64,000 bases of DNA from the NCBI RefSeq assembly GCF_001953635.1, contig NZ_MEJH01000013.1, positions 51,325 to 115,324 of the forward strand, written 5' to 3'. The notes under the pieces are model-generated. The model made no database searches, was not told the origin of the DNA, and worked only from the letters and a program-made list of their open reading frames with translations. Shown here in pieces: positions 30,221 to 40,406 of the stretch (the first letter of the stretch is position 1; each line of letters opens with the position of its first letter). This DNA comes from Alteromonas abrolhosensis. GTDB taxonomy: Bacteria; Pseudomonadota; Gammaproteobacteria; Enterobacterales; Alteromonadaceae. The position numbers and the translations under genes were made by a program.

Positions 30221-30828
30221 TATTTATCTCCTTCGATATCTGAAGAGTTTTCAGAGCGATAAGTTTTAGCTTGAAGCTTGAGCGAAAGACCGCCCGCTTC
30301 GCGCTTGATATCGAAATCGTGAAGGGTAACGATACGAGGTAAATCTGCGACTTTTGAAACGAACTCGCCAAAGTTGTGATAACCCCCGCTCACTTCCATT
30401 TCAATAGGTAGCTCAGTGTAAAACTCTTTTGGTACTTCTTGTTGCCAGTTTAACAACTCGAATGTAAGTCCCGAAGCGGTGCCCACGTACGTGATATCGT
30501 CAAGCAAGCCAGGTGTTTCGTTGCTGGTTGGAAGACTTTTCAACATAGACGAAAAGTCTTCTTTAATTTGAGCAAGTTGGGCTTGGTAGGCTTCTAAATT
30601 AGCCGCAATACGGTACTTGGCTTCGAACTGTAGCTTTAGTTCTTGTTCTTTTAATTCAGCCGCATCTTTAATTGGAAGCTTTGGACTTACTAACAGGTAA
30701 TAGCTTAATGCGCCCACCAGTATTGCCACAAATGCAGCTACAACTATGCGAACTTCATTTGGCCAAATGGCGATTTGTTCAAAGTCGAGTTCGTTGAGTT
30801 CTTTTAGTTTTGAAACGTCAAACTTCAT
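30220..30828 (-). CDS. pilO: Type IV pilus inner membrane protein PilO
   Basis: Alignment subcomplex protein pairing with PilN. 202 aa: one transmembrane helix (VRIVVAAFVAILVGALSYYLLV, about 26-47), coiled coil (about 55-110), and ferredoxin-like periplasmic domain. Follows pilN by 2 bases. Confidence 0.95.
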   Translation of the reverse strand: MKFDVSKLKELNELDFEQIAIWPNEVRIVVAAFVAILVGALSYYLLVSPKLPIKDAAELKEQELKLQFEAKYRIAANLEAYQAQLAQIKEDFSSMLKSLPTSNETPGLLDDITYVGTASGLTFELLNWQQEVPKEFYTELPIEMEVSGGYHNFGEFVSKVADLPRIVTLHDFDIKREAGGLSLKLQAKTYRSENSSDIEGDK

Positions 30829-30830
30829 AA

Positions 30831-31409
30831 TTATTGCGCCTCTCCACTTTCAATTTCTAGGGGGGCAACATTAGGATTTATCGAAAATGTAAGCGTAAAG
30901 TTGCTAATAGCTCTTGCTGCACTGCTGTCTGATTTAATAGTAGAAAGCTCTGCGGCAACGAACACTTTTGAATTATCCAGGGCGCGCATAAAGTCGGAAA
31001 GGCGATTGTTCGAATCACTAGTACCCTCAATCTCAATACGGTTATTGCTTCTGGTCATAGACTCAAAAGCCACACCGGGAGGAACCAATTTAGCAAGTTC
31101 ATCAAAAACAATAGGGGCAACGTTACGGCTAGCCTGTAACTGTTCTATTAACGCCATACGTTGCTCAATGGCATTTTTACTGTCTTTAACTTTCTTTATC
31201 TCTGCAATTTGCGCATCTAAAACTGCAATTTCCCGTTCAAGGTACTGATTGCGCGAGTTCTGGTTACTAATTTGCTGGTCGATGGCTTGACCAATAAACC
31301 AAAAAATTAAGCCTACTATGGCAGCAACGGCAAGCAATCCTGCTAAATATTGTTGTTTTTGATGTTGGCGCTGTTTTTCACGCCAAGGCAGTAAATTTAC
31401 ATGTGCCAT
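30831..31409 (-). CDS. pilN: Type IV pilus inner membrane protein PilN
   Basis: 192 aa: short cytoplasmic N-terminus beginning MAHVNLLPWREK, the conserved NLLPWR peptide that docks into PilM, a transmembrane helix (about 22-42), a coiled coil and a periplasmic domain. Overlaps the 3' end of pilM by 13 bases. Confidence 0.96.
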   Translation of the reverse strand: MAHVNLLPWREKQRQHQKQQYLAGLLAVAAIVGLIFWFIGQAIDQQISNQNSRNQYLEREIAVLDAQIAEIKKVKDSKNAIEQRMALIEQLQASRNVAPIVFDELAKLVPPGVAFESMTRSNNRIEIEGTSDSNNRLSDFMRALDNSKVFVAAELSTIKSDSSAARAISNFTLTFSINPNVAPLEIESGEAQ

Positions 31410-32464
31410 GGCGTAAAGCTCCGGCTCGCTAGACCCGCTGCAATTGCTAGCTGTGGTGCAATTTTACCTAGGCGTGCGGCGTCAAGTTTAGGGTTTATAG
31501 TCATATTGCTAAAAGGATTAAAGCAATCAACATCAAGACCAAGATCTTGTTTTAGAATGTCGACTAACGGCTCGATAGTAGCGGCGCCGCCACTGAACAG
31601 TATTTTCGTGGGGCGCTCTGCATGTAGCGTGCTCATATACATTTGTAATGCACGGTTGATATTTTGCTGTAGGTTGGCGGCAAATATCGGCAGCGTATCT
31701 TCTACCCAATTTCCAGATAGAGTGCCATCTAGTAGCTGGCGCTCAGCAGTTTCGCGCTCAACCATATGTATAGCGCTGATATCGTTAATTAGCTGATTCA
31801 AGCCAAAAGCATGCTCTTTGGTGTAAATGACGTCGCCGTTTTTTATTACGCATATTTGAAGTAGCGAAGCGCCCACATTAATACAGCAAAGTGGCGTGTC
31901 TTCTGCGTGCGGTGTATAGAAAAAGTCCATAGCATTGCCAATGGCATAATTTTCCATATCAACAATTTTGGGTTCAAAGTTAGCTTCTCTAGCCAGTAAC
32001 AAACGACTGTCTACCAAATCTTTATGCGCTGCGGTAAGTAATACATTTACTTTTCCAGTGTGCGTTGCACTTGGTCCCATTTCTTCAAAATCCAAATACA
32101 CTTCTTCAAGTGGGTAGGGAATAAGGCTGTCAGCCTCAATTTCAATTTGATTTTCTAGGTCGTAATCGCTTTGTTCTGGGTCCATGTAAACAATTTTGCT
32201 TATTACTGAGGTTCCAGCCACAGCAACATTCGCCAGCTTTAATTTTGTTTTTAACGATTTCCGAATCTTTTTAAGAGCAATGCTCACCGACTCATAATCT
32301 TTAATGTCGCGTTCTGAGAAAGCAATTTTACTGATTGGCTCACAGGCATACCCTTGAAGGACGAACCCGTCTTTCGATTGCTCTAACCACACCGCTTTTA
32401 TTTGACGCGTGCCTATATCTAAGCCCACAATGGGCGGCAGCTTTTTCTTAAACAGCGATTTCAT
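31397..32464 (-). CDS. pilM: Type IV pilus ATPase-like protein PilM
   Basis: Cytoplasmic actin-like (FtsA-fold) protein binding the PilN tail. 355 aa from ATG at 32464; an upstream TTG (32506) would add 14 unconserved residues. Nucleotide-binding phosphate loop VGLDIGTRQIKAVWLE near the N-terminus and LFSGGAATIEPLVDIL. First gene of pilMNOPQ, divergent from mrcA. Confidence 0.95.
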   Translation of the reverse strand: MKSLFKKKLPPIVGLDIGTRQIKAVWLEQSKDGFVLQGYACEPISKIAFSERDIKDYESVSIALKKIRKSLKTKLKLANVAVAGTSVISKIVYMDPEQSDYDLENQIEIEADSLIPYPLEEVYLDFEEMGPSATHTGKVNVLLTAAHKDLVDSRLLLAREANFEPKIVDMENYAIGNAMDFFYTPHAEDTPLCCINVGASLLQICVIKNGDVIYTKEHAFGLNQLINDISAIHMVERETAERQLLDGTLSGNWVEDTLPIFAANLQQNINRALQMYMSTLHAERPTKILFSGGAATIEPLVDILKQDLGLDVDCFNPFSNMTINPKLDAARLGKIAPQLAIAAGLASRSFTPWHM

Positions 32465-32519
32465 GTGCAAGTGTCCAGTTTCAAAGGTAGTTGCTCTAAA
32501 GTACAATGTTACTCTAATA

Positions 32520-32568
32520 GTGTTATGCGTATGGTTCTAGAGATAACACATACGTATAAAATATACGT
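32520..32568. promoter_or_regulatory. Two palindromes in the pilM/mrcA divergent promoter
   Basis: GTGTTAT (32520-32526) pairs with ATAACAC (32543-32549), and ACGTATA-AAA-TATACGT (32552-32568) is a perfect 17-bp palindrome. Both lie in the gap between the divergent pilM and mrcA starts. They may be operators or include the -10 elements; no known regulator is recognised. Confidence 0.4.
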
Positions 32569-32600
32569 CATTTCAACAAAATGTCTTGGTATCCGTTACA

Positions 32601-35264
32601 GTGAAGTACATCAAACCACTTATTTTATTTAGTTTTCTATCAGGCCTTCTTGGTTTTGCAGCACTGGTAGGTATTTACTTTTATATCAAACCTGACTTAC
32701 CAAGTGTTACTGTACTTAAGGATGTACGCCTGCAAACTCCTATGCAGATATACACCAAAGACGGAAAACTCATTTCACAATATGGAGTTAAACGGCGGAT
32801 CCCAGTAAAACTTGAGGATGTCCCGCAAGAATTAATTAACGCCATACTCGCTACAGAAGACAGTCGCTTCTACGAACATCACGGTATTGATCCCATTGGT
32901 ATCATGCGCGCTGCAGTAAGTTTAGTCCTAACTGGCGAAAAGCGTCAGGGGGCGAGTACGTTAACCATGCAGCTAGCGCGAGGGTTCTTCCTTAGCCGGG
33001 AAAAAACATACATAAGAAAGATAAAAGAAATTTTTATCGCATTGCACATGGAGCAAGAGCTCACCAAGCAGGAAATTCTCGAGCTATATCTTAATAAAAT
33101 CGAGTTAGGCCATAGAGCGTTTGGCTTTGGGGCGGCGTCTCAGGTGTATTATGGCAAACCGCTTAATGAACTCACTTTAGCCCAAATAGCCACTATCGCG
33201 GGCCTTCCCAAGGCACCATCGGTACTGAACCCAATCAGCGGGCCACAGCGTTCTGTTGAGCGTAGACGAGTGGTGCTACTTCGAATGCTTGACGAGGAGT
33301 ACATCACTAAAGCGCAATTCGAAGAAGCGGCCAACGCGCCCGTGACTGCCAAGAAACATGGAGCAGAAATTGAAGTTGATGCGCCATACTTAGCCGACAC
33401 CATTTATAACGAAATGGTAGAAATTTACGGTAAAGAAGAAGCTGAAACCGGCGGATACCAAGTGTTTGCAACTGCGACGTCAGATCTTCAGTTAGCCGCG
33501 CAACGTGCAGTGGTTAGGAATTTACACGACTATGATGAGCGTCATGGTTACAAAGGCGCCCTTGGCTATCTATGGAACATTCCTACGCCGGAAGGCAGAG
33601 ATGAGACGATTCCGCAGTTGTCATTAAGCTTTGATATAAGCGACAAAACAACCAAAGATGAGTGGGATAATGAATCACTTTTGCGAGTACTTGAAGAAGT
33701 ACCCCACATAAAACCTCTTGTGCCCTCTGTGGTTACCAAAGTAAATGAACAGTCTATAGAGGTGTTATCAGTTGACGGAAAAACGAGAACGGTAGAATGG
33801 GGCGGCCTAGACTGGGCGCGACGCTACATCACTGATTTTAGACAGGGCAGTGACCCTAAAACCGCTTCAGATGTTACTCAAGAAGGGGCGGTAGTTTATA
33901 TCAGGCAGCAAGAAGGGCAGTGGCGCATTTCGCAGATCCCAGAAGTAAGCGGTGCTTTTATCGCGCTTAACCCGAAAAACGGCGCGGTTGAAGCGGTGGT
34001 GGGTGGCTACAGCTTCTATCAAAGCCAGTTTAATAGAGCAACGCAGGCTAAGCGCCAAGTGGGCTCAAACATCAAGCCTTTCATTTATTCTGCGGCATTA
34101 GACAGCGGCTATACCCTTGCATCCATCATCAATGATGCACCTATAAACCAATGGAATGCCGCCACAGGTGTAGCCTGGCGTCCACAAAATTCACCGGCTG
34201 AGTACGACGGCCCAATCAGAATGCGTAAAGCCCTTGGTAAATCGAAAAACGTGGTATCAGTTCGACTATTACGTGGTGTTGGCCTTAGAGAAACGGCCGA
34301 TTATTTAACGCGGTTTGGTTTTAATAAAGACGATATCCCACTTGATGAAACCGTATCGTTAGGGTCCAGTTCACATACGCCACTTGAGGTGGTTAGAGGC
34401 ATGTCTGTTATCGCAAACGGTGGCTACTTAGTGAACCCTCACTTTATCAGTAAGGTACTTGACGAAAACGGAGATGAACTTTGGAAAGCAAACCCAGTCT
34501 GGGCATGTAATCGTTGTGAAAACCAAAGTGACCCGGAAATATTACCTGAAGACGAAGAAGCTGATATTGAAGCCTTACTTGCCGCTGAACTGAACCAAGA
34601 TATCTTACTTGGCGACGTTGATGATGATGAAGCAACAGAAAAAGTGATAGCGCCTCAGGTAATTACTGCTCAAAACGCCTTTTTAGTAGCAGAAATGATG
34701 CGTACAGCGGTTCGCGCAAATGGTAATTGGAGTAAGAAAACGTATTGGTTAGGCACAGGTTGGCGCGCTCGCAATATTCTCCAACGCACCGATATTGCCG
34801 GTAAAACGGGTACAACGAATGATTCACGAGATACCTGGTTCAGCGGCTTCCACAAAGATTTGGTGGCGACGACTTGGGTAGGGTTTGACAACATGGGTCG
34901 ACAGTTGGGACGTGCAACGCGAAACCAAAACCTCATCAACAAGAACCCTGAGAAGTTTAACTGGATAGGTAATGCCATGATTGGTATCGAAGACGGAGCT
35001 AAAGCTGCTCAGCCTGCGTGGATCAGGTTTATGCAACACGCTCTTGAAAGTAAACCGCATACTCCTATGCCCGTACCAGAGAATATAGTGCGTGTTCGTA
35101 TTGATCGTACCAGTGGAAAGTTGACCAGACGAACAGACCATACGACACTATTCGAATATTTCCTGCAGGGAACCGAGCCAACCACTTACGTCCGTGATGA
35201 CGAAGTGTTGGATCCAGCCACGCAGGATACGACTACTGCGCCAGAGCCAGAAGAAATATTCTAA
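32601..35264 (+). CDS. mrcA: Penicillin-binding protein 1A
   Basis: Bifunctional peptidoglycan glycosyltransferase/transpeptidase. About 887 aa from the GTG at 32601 (MKYIKPLILF, as in other PBP1A); an alternative TTG at 32586 adds five residues, and neither has a good ribosome site. One N-terminal membrane anchor, GT51 domain with EDSRFYEHHGID and GASTLTMQLARGF, an OB-like insert, and a transpeptidase with SxxK in GSNIKPF and KTGTTNDSRDTWF. The mrcA/pilM divergent pair is conserved in gammaproteobacteria. Confidence 0.95.
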   Translation: MKYIKPLILFSFLSGLLGFAALVGIYFYIKPDLPSVTVLKDVRLQTPMQIYTKDGKLISQYGVKRRIPVKLEDVPQELINAILATEDSRFYEHHGIDPIGIMRAAVSLVLTGEKRQGASTLTMQLARGFFLSREKTYIRKIKEIFIALHMEQELTKQEILELYLNKIELGHRAFGFGAASQVYYGKPLNELTLAQIATIAGLPKAPSVLNPISGPQRSVERRRVVLLRMLDEEYITKAQFEEAANAPVTAKKHGAEIEVDAPYLADTIYNEMVEIYGKEEAETGGYQVFATATSDLQLAAQRAVVRNLHDYDERHGYKGALGYLWNIPTPEGRDETIPQLSLSFDISDKTTKDEWDNESLLRVLEEVPHIKPLVPSVVTKVNEQSIEVLSVDGKTRTVEWGGLDWARRYITDFRQGSDPKTASDVTQEGAVVYIRQQEGQWRISQIPEVSGAFIALNPKNGAVEAVVGGYSFYQSQFNRATQAKRQVGSNIKPFIYSAALDSGYTLASIINDAPINQWNAATGVAWRPQNSPAEYDGPIRMRKALGKSKNVVSVRLLRGVGLRETADYLTRFGFNKDDIPLDETVSLGSSSHTPLEVVRGMSVIANGGYLVNPHFISKVLDENGDELWKANPVWACNRCENQSDPEILPEDEEADIEALLAAELNQDILLGDVDDDEATEKVIAPQVITAQNAFLVAEMMRTAVRANGNWSKKTYWLGTGWRARNILQRTDIAGKTGTTNDSRDTWFSGFHKDLVATTWVGFDNMGRQLGRATRNQNLINKNPEKFNWIGNAMIGIEDGAKAAQPAWIRFMQHALESKPHTPMPVPENIVRVRIDRTSGKLTRRTDHTTLFEYFLQGTEPTTYVRDDEVLDPATQDTTTAPEPEEIF

Positions 35265-35273
35265 TTACTAAGA

Positions 35274-35292
35274 GGCACGTTGTTCGCGTGCC
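35274..35292. other. Small hairpin between mrcA and maeA
   Basis: GGCACG / CGTGCC with a 7-nt loop just after mrcA. No U-run follows, so it is a weak terminator candidate at best. Confidence 0.3.
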
Positions 35293-35340
35293 GCTTCAGG
35301 CTTAGGTGATGTATTTGCCTGAACAATTATCGGAAAACTA

Positions 35341-37032
35341 ATGTCAGAAGATTCACAGCGATATCTTTATATTCCTCATGCCGGCCCTTCATTGCTGGAA
35401 ACGCCCCTACTGAATAAAGGCAGTGCCTTCACGGCACGCGAGCGCGCTGCGTTTAACTTAACTGGTCTTGTGCCTCCAAGGTACGAAACCATTGAAGAGC
35501 AAGTTGAACGTGCCTATATGCAATACAGTAGCTTCGATGAAGCTCTAAATAAGCATATTTACCTGCGTGCGATTCAAGACAACAATGAAACCTTGTTCTA
35601 CCGCCTAATTCAAAAGCACATTGATGAGATGATGCCCATCATCTACACCCCAACAGTCGGTGATGCATGTGAACAGTTTTCTGATATCTACCGCAGCTCG
35701 CGTGGATTATTCGTGTCTTATGAAGAACGCCACCAGTTAGATGACATCGTTCGCAATGCCACTAAGCGAAAAGTGAAAGTGATTGTTGTGACCGATGGTG
35801 AGCGAATTTTAGGGTTAGGCGATCAGGGTATTGGCGGTATGGGCATCCCTATCGGTAAGCTTTCCCTTTACACCGCGTGCGGTGGAATTAGCCCTGCGTA
35901 CACATTGCCAGTCATGCTAGATGTTGGTACTAACAACGAAAAGCTGCTAAACGACCCAATGTATATGGGGGCACGCCATCCGCGTATTGGTCAGGAAGAG
36001 TACGACGAATTCGTAGATATGTTCATTAACGCTGTGAAGCGACGCTGGCCTGACGTGATGATTCAATTTGAAGATTTTGCGCAGCCAAACGCTATGCCGT
36101 TATTAAATCGCTATCGTAACGACGTGTGCTGTTTTAACGATGATATTCAGGGGACTGCTGCCGTTACCCTTGGCACTATTTTGGCGGCTTGCAAAACCAA
36201 GCAGCAAAAGCTGCGTGACATGAAGGTCGTGTTTGTGGGTGCGGGTTCGGCAGGCTGCGGTATTGCAGAAATGCTAATACAGCAGATGGTCTTTGAAGGA
36301 CTGACTGACGAACAAGCGCGTAAGCAAGTGTTCATGATTGATCGTTTTGGTTTGGTAACCGAAGGCATGGAAGGCTTACGCGACTTCCAGCAAAAACTTC
36401 AGCAGAAAAACGAAGACCTAGCGGATTGGACATTCAGTGGTGATTACGCGTCACTGCTAGATGTTATGCACTGCGCCCAGCCAGACGTACTAATTGGCGT
36501 TTCAGGCCAGCCAGGCTTGTTCACTGAACAAGTTATTCGTGCCATGAAACAAGGCTGTGAGCTACCGATCATCTTCCCGTTAAGTAACCCTTCTCGTCAG
36601 GTAGAGGCGCGTCCAGAGCAAGTGATTGAGTGGACAGAAGGTGAAGTGATTATTGCTACGGGTAGTCCGTTTAAACCTGTTGAGTACAACGGTAAAGTGT
36701 TCCCTATTGCTCAGTGCAATAACTCTTACATATTCCCAGGCATTGGCCTTGGTGTTGTTGCATCAAAAGCGAAGCTAATCAGCGATGAAATGTTGATGGC
36801 GGCAAGTAATGCGCTAGCTTCGGCGTCGCCATTAGTCAACACAGGTCAAGGCTCACTATTGCCACCACTTGCTGCAATTGCTGAAATTAGTCGTGAGATT
36901 GCTTTTGAAGTGGGTAAAGTTGCTATGGAGCAAGGACTAGCGCTTGAGATGTCTGAAGACGCATTGCGCGCCAGCATAGAACGCAACTTCTGGAAGGCAG
37001 AATACCGCCCTTACAAGCGTGTTAGCATCTAA
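35341..37032 (+). CDS. maeA: NAD-dependent malic enzyme
   Basis: Oxidative decarboxylation of malate to pyruvate with NAD. 563 aa, the length of the SfcA/MaeA group. Seen: [23 protein letters not shown], metal-binding [19 protein letters not shown] fold [16 protein letters not shown], and [10 protein letters not shown]. Monocistronic, with its own terminator. Confidence 0.96.
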   Translation: MSEDSQRYLYIPHAGPSLLETPLLNKGSAFTARERAAFNLTGLVPPRYETIEEQVERAYMQYSSFDEALNKHIYLRAIQDNNETLFYRLIQKHIDEMMPIIYTPTVGDACEQFSDIYRSSRGLFVSYEERHQLDDIVRNATKRKVKVIVVTDGERILGLGDQGIGGMGIPIGKLSLYTACGGISPAYTLPVMLDVGTNNEKLLNDPMYMGARHPRIGQEEYDEFVDMFINAVKRRWPDVMIQFEDFAQPNAMPLLNRYRNDVCCFNDDIQGTAAVTLGTILAACKTKQQKLRDMKVVFVGAGSAGCGIAEMLIQQMVFEGLTDEQARKQVFMIDRFGLVTEGMEGLRDFQQKLQQKNEDLADWTFSGDYASLLDVMHCAQPDVLIGVSGQPGLFTEQVIRAMKQGCELPIIFPLSNPSRQVEARPEQVIEWTEGEVIIATGSPFKPVEYNGKVFPIAQCNNSYIFPGIGLGVVASKAKLISDEMLMAASNALASASPLVNTGQGSLLPPLAAIAEISREIAFEVGKVAMEQGLALEMSEDALRASIERNFWKAEYRPYKRVSI

Positions 37033-37050
37033 AAACAGCTAACGTTTTTG

Positions 37051-37077
37051 AAAAAGCAGGCTAAGCCTGCTTTTTTT
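37051..37077 (+). terminator. Terminator after maeA
   Basis: AAAAAGCAGGC, 3-nt loop TAA, GCCTGCTTTTTTT, beginning 18 bases after the maeA stop. Confidence 0.92.
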
Positions 37078-37347
37078 ATATGTGTAACTTATACTTTTAT
37101 CCGTTATCTCCGCGCAAAAACAAATGTAATACAGTGGCTTAACTGTACGTATTTCATTCCTTTTCCTAAGTAATATTTATCTTATGTAAAAAGGTGTTGC
37201 CTATGCGCAACATTTCCTTCCTCTAACATACAAGGCAACTCAGACTTTTCTAGTTAAGTTGTTGTTATTTATGTGTAATTTGTTGTTGGCACAATCATTG
37301 ATACTGCACCTCTTGAAACACAAAAATAGGAAAAGTAGGTGTTAGCG
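37078..37347. other. Gap upstream of DUF4382 lipoprotein
   Basis: Roughly 270 AT-rich bases between the maeA terminator and the next start. No gene. It should carry the lipoprotein promoter, but no hexamer pair is convincing. Confidence 0.35.
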
Positions 37348-38334
37348 ATGAAAAAAATTAAAAACGGCCCAAACTCTTTATATTCTCGAATCATTAAACG
37401 CTCGTTTTCTACATCATTGGTGATGGCCGCACTTGCCACGCTCAGCGCGTGTGGAGGCTCAGATGATAAGGTTGAAGACCAGCCAACGCCCACCACGAGT
37501 ACCTTTTCCCTTTCAGTTTCTGACGCCCCTGTAGATGATGCCAGTGAAGTAGTGGTGTATTTCGATGAAGTTGAATTAATTGGCAACGAATCACCAATTA
37601 CGTTTTCTGTTGAAGACGAAAACGGTGACCCTCGAAGCATCGACTTGTTGTCGCTACCGGGCGAGCAATTTGAAGTTATCGTAGAAGATACTGAAATCCC
37701 AGTAGGTGACTACAATCAACTACGCCTCAGTGTAACGGAAGATTCTTACATCGTGACTAATGAGGGAACGTACCCTATTCGCGTGCCAAGTGGCGAGCTG
37801 AAACTTGACGGTTTCACAGCGCAGCCTAACTTTGACGCAGCCTACACCGTTGAGTTCGATTTAAGAAAAAGCTTAGTCGATCCAGTGGGGCAAGAAGTCA
37901 TTATGCTGAAACCTCGCGGTGTTCGCCTGGTGTTAAATGACGACGTAGGAACGTTAAACGGCACGGTAGATGGCACGCTAGTGATGGACGAGAAGTGCGC
38001 TGTTAAAACCGACATGTTCGTTGGTAATGCAGTTTATATTTACGAAGGTGAACAGAACCTTCTAGACACCCTTGGTGATGACGCCGATGCTGGCGTAGAC
38101 GATACCGAACTGCGCCCATTCACTGTTGTACCAGTAACGTATAACGAGTCAGACGAAACATTCAATTTTACCGCGGGCTTCATGCCTCAAGGCGAGTACT
38201 CGCTAAGCTTTTCATGCACAGCGCTATTTGATGAGCCTGAAACAGATGAAGACGCAGAAGACGGTTTCTTTTTACAAACTATCGATATTGCCACAGTAGT
38301 AGCTGGCGACACCACGACGGTGACTATCGAATAG
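37348..38334 (+). CDS. DUF4382 lipoprotein
   Basis: 328 aa from the ATG at 37348 (AGGT site); a GTG three codons upstream is possible. Signal peptide with lipobox LSACGG gives a lipid-anchored protein. The DUF4382 domain (about 48-195) starts FSLSVSDAPVDDASEVVVYFDEVEL and has LRLSV, the usual marks of this carboxypeptidase-regulatory-like beta domain. The rest is acidic with strand-rich repeats. Function unknown. Single gene flanked by terminators. Confidence 0.87.
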   Translation: MKKIKNGPNSLYSRIIKRSFSTSLVMAALATLSACGGSDDKVEDQPTPTTSTFSLSVSDAPVDDASEVVVYFDEVELIGNESPITFSVEDENGDPRSIDLLSLPGEQFEVIVEDTEIPVGDYNQLRLSVTEDSYIVTNEGTYPIRVPSGELKLDGFTAQPNFDAAYTVEFDLRKSLVDPVGQEVIMLKPRGVRLVLNDDVGTLNGTVDGTLVMDEKCAVKTDMFVGNAVYIYEGEQNLLDTLGDDADAGVDDTELRPFTVVPVTYNESDETFNFTAGFMPQGEYSLSFSCTALFDEPETDEDAEDGFFLQTIDIATVVAGDTTTVTIE

Positions 38335-38374
38335 TACCAGTTTGCGGGCAAAGGACTGCTCGCCTTTTATTCAC

Positions 38375-38412
38375 AAAGCCGCGCTCTGGGCATAGCCAAA
38401 GCGCGGCTTTTT
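38375..38412 (+). terminator. Terminator after DUF4382 gene
   Basis: AAAGCCGCGC / GCGCGGCTTT stem, 16-nt loop, then TTTT, about 40 bases after the stop. Confidence 0.9.
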
Positions 38413-38536
38413 TATGTCAATAAACGTATATCGGCGTTTGTTAGTCGACAGGGTTGAGCCATATATCTTTAAAAATAGTTCTTTATAGCTATGTATTGCA
38501 CTAACCTTAACGATAAAAACATTCAAAGGAGCTGCT

Positions 38537-39394
38537 ATGTCGACAGAAAGTAACTATACACCACCAGAAGTTTGGAGTCAGGCTGAAGATGATGGCAACA
38601 AGTGGGCCAGTATCAATAGGCCAGTGTCGGGCGCTACCCATGAAAAGGCTCGTCCCAATGGCGAACATGGTTTGCAGCTTTACTCGTTAGCTACGCCTAA
38701 CGGTCAGAAAGTTACCATCATGTTAGAAGAGCTGTTAGCTGCTGGCGTAAGTGAAGCAGAATACGACGCTTGGCTAATAAACATTGGTGAAGGCGATCAA
38801 TTTTCTTCTGGGTTTGTTGACGTTAACCCGAATAGTAAAATTCCTGCCATGGTCGACACGACAACGACGCCAGAAACCATGCTGTTTGAGTCGGGTTCTA
38901 TTTTAGTTTACCTCGCTGAAAAGTTCGGTAAGTTCATTCCCCAAGACGCTCATGCCAAGGCAGAATGCTTCAACTGGCTGTTCTGGCAGGTGGGCTCAGC
39001 GCCATACTTAGGCGGTGGTTTCGGGCACTTCTACAGCTATGCGCCTTACCCAATGGAATATCCTATCAACCGCTTTACCATGGAAACTAAGCGTCAGCTA
39101 GATGTGCTAGACAAGCACCTAGCAAACAATGAGTTCATGGCTGGCAGCGAATATAGCATTGCTGATATGGCTATTTGGCCATGGTACGGTAACTTGGTAC
39201 TAGGTAATTTATACGACGCAGCGACTTTTCTTCAGGTGCACGAGTACACCAATTTGGTCCGCTGGGCTAAGCAATTAGAGCAGCGAGAAGGCGTTAAACG
39301 TGGCCGCATTGTAAATAGAACGTGGGGCGACGACGGTCAGTTGGAAAACCGCCACAGCGCCAAAGATATCGACGACGCACTCGCCAAAGCCTAA
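38537..39394 (+). CDS. yghU: YghU-type glutathione S-transferase / disulfide reductase
   Basis: 285 aa of the Nu-class GST group that reduces disulfide bonds using two bound glutathiones. YghU marks: N-terminal extension YTPPEVWSQ, ASINRPVSGATHEK, thioredoxin-like domain (LQLYSLATPNGQKVTIMLEEL), NPNSKIPAMVD, FESGSILVYLAEK, and ADMAIWPWYG in the helical domain. AAAGGAG ribosome site. It ends five bases before a palindromic repeat. Confidence 0.94.
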   Translation: MSTESNYTPPEVWSQAEDDGNKWASINRPVSGATHEKARPNGEHGLQLYSLATPNGQKVTIMLEELLAAGVSEAEYDAWLINIGEGDQFSSGFVDVNPNSKIPAMVDTTTTPETMLFESGSILVYLAEKFGKFIPQDAHAKAECFNWLFWQVGSAPYLGGGFGHFYSYAPYPMEYPINRFTMETKRQLDVLDKHLANNEFMAGSEYSIADMAIWPWYGNLVLGNLYDAATFLQVHEYTNLVRWAKQLEQREGVKRGRIVNRTWGDDGQLENRHSAKDIDDALAKA

Positions 39395-39399
39395 ATAAT

Positions 39400-39434
39400 G
39401 GGGTCAGAGTACATTTAAAAAGTACTCTGACCCC
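39400..39434. repeat. GGGGTCAGAGTAC palindromic repeat, copy 1
   Basis: Perfect 13-bp arms GGGGTCAGAGTAC / GTACTCTGACCCC around a 9-nt loop, between the yghU stop and the convergent small gene (stop at 39440). A second copy is at 41891-41927. This core is like the REP-type palindromes seen near REP-associated tyrosine transposases. It may also serve as a bidirectional terminator. Confidence 0.8.
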
Positions 39435-39439
39435 AATTT

Positions 39440-39967
39440 TCAGATGAGTTCTGCCACACTTTTTAGATAGGCTTGTTGAAGTGGTGTGAAATCCCACTCG
39501 CTCAAGGCTTCGTCAAATTCAAAGTTACCCACACGGCCTCGCCAGCGTCCGGTGGGTTTTGCTGACCAGCTTTTCATATACACCAGCTTTCCGTGTAGGC
39601 AGTGCAAAACTTCGAGTTTTGCTTCTTCGGCGCCGCTGTAAGTCACTCTTTCAGAGACCATCGCGCCTTCTTCGCAGTCTTGGTCAAAAAACACAAAGCC
39701 GCGATAGTGACCGTTTTTGGTAATGGTAACTAGCGATGCATATTCTTTGCTGTTTGAAACTTTTCGTATAGCAGGCAATTGGCCTTCCAATCGCTTTATT
39801 TGAAGCCCTTGTGATTTGTTATGCCACTGCCACCCCGAACTGCCCATAAAGGTGAGCTCGGTATTCTTATCATTGAAATGGCTCAAGGCTTCAAACGTTT
39901 TCCAAGACGCAAAAGTGATCATGCACAGCATCAAAAAACCAGTAATGAAGATGAGTGGCTTTGTCAT
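39440..39967 (-). CDS. Membrane-anchored protein of unknown function
   Basis: 175 aa with one N-terminal hydrophobic segment (LIFITGFLMLCMITFASW) as anchor or signal, then a beta-rich soluble part with two cysteines about 23 residues apart (DQDCEE and LHCLHG). No family recognised. It is a lone minus-strand gene lying between the palindromic repeat and the catalase promoter. Confidence 0.65.
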   Translation of the reverse strand: MTKPLIFITGFLMLCMITFASWKTFEALSHFNDKNTELTFMGSSGWQWHNKSQGLQIKRLEGQLPAIRKVSNSKEYASLVTITKNGHYRGFVFFDQDCEEGAMVSERVTYSGAEEAKLEVLHCLHGKLVYMKSWSAKPTGRWRGRVGNFEFDEALSEWDFTPLQQAYLKSVAELI

Positions 39968-40406
39968 GTCGCAAGCCCTAGTAATTTACCAACTTTTGTC
40001 TATTTAGTTACGCACAAGAACCAACGCTAGACCTTCATTGCAAAAAAGTAATACCAACTAGTTCTGGTGTTGCTGTCCTCGAAACTCCCTAGCGCCCGCT
40101 TGATGGTTTGAAATTAAATGATACAAATTTTGGCTCCCTTCAAACTCATGTTTTAGACAGTCTAAGATTGTCTTTTCTCAACACGCTAAGCTCAGCCATT
40201 CTTCTCCATAACTTAAAGTCAGATCATGGCCATGATTTAAAATCACGATTAGGACTATCTATTTTGTTCACTTTAATTGTTTAACTGAATCAGCGAACAT
40301 TCTTTTCAACGAAAAACGTGATTAATACTGTTTCTTTAATCACACACCAGCATCCAATTTTAGTAAGACTAAAAATCGGTGAGAAACGAACCAGAAGGAA
40401 TTCGCA
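39968..40406. other. Divergent gap upstream of catalase gene
   Basis: 439 bases with no gene. It contains an AGACA-N9-TGTCT inverted repeat (40155-40173) that could be an operator. No clear OxyR tetrad pattern (ATAG repeats at helical spacing) was found. The catalase ribosome site GAAGGA lies at the right end. Confidence 0.45.

Noticed and set aside
37321..37347. GTG start for the DUF4382 lipoprotein at 37339
   Set aside because: The ATG at 37348 with AGGT spacing is better; both give the same signal peptide.
40155..40173. OxyR site before the catalase gene
   Set aside because: AGACA-N9-TGTCT is symmetric but lacks the ATAG-type tetrads at helical spacing of OxyR sites; kept only as a note on the gap.
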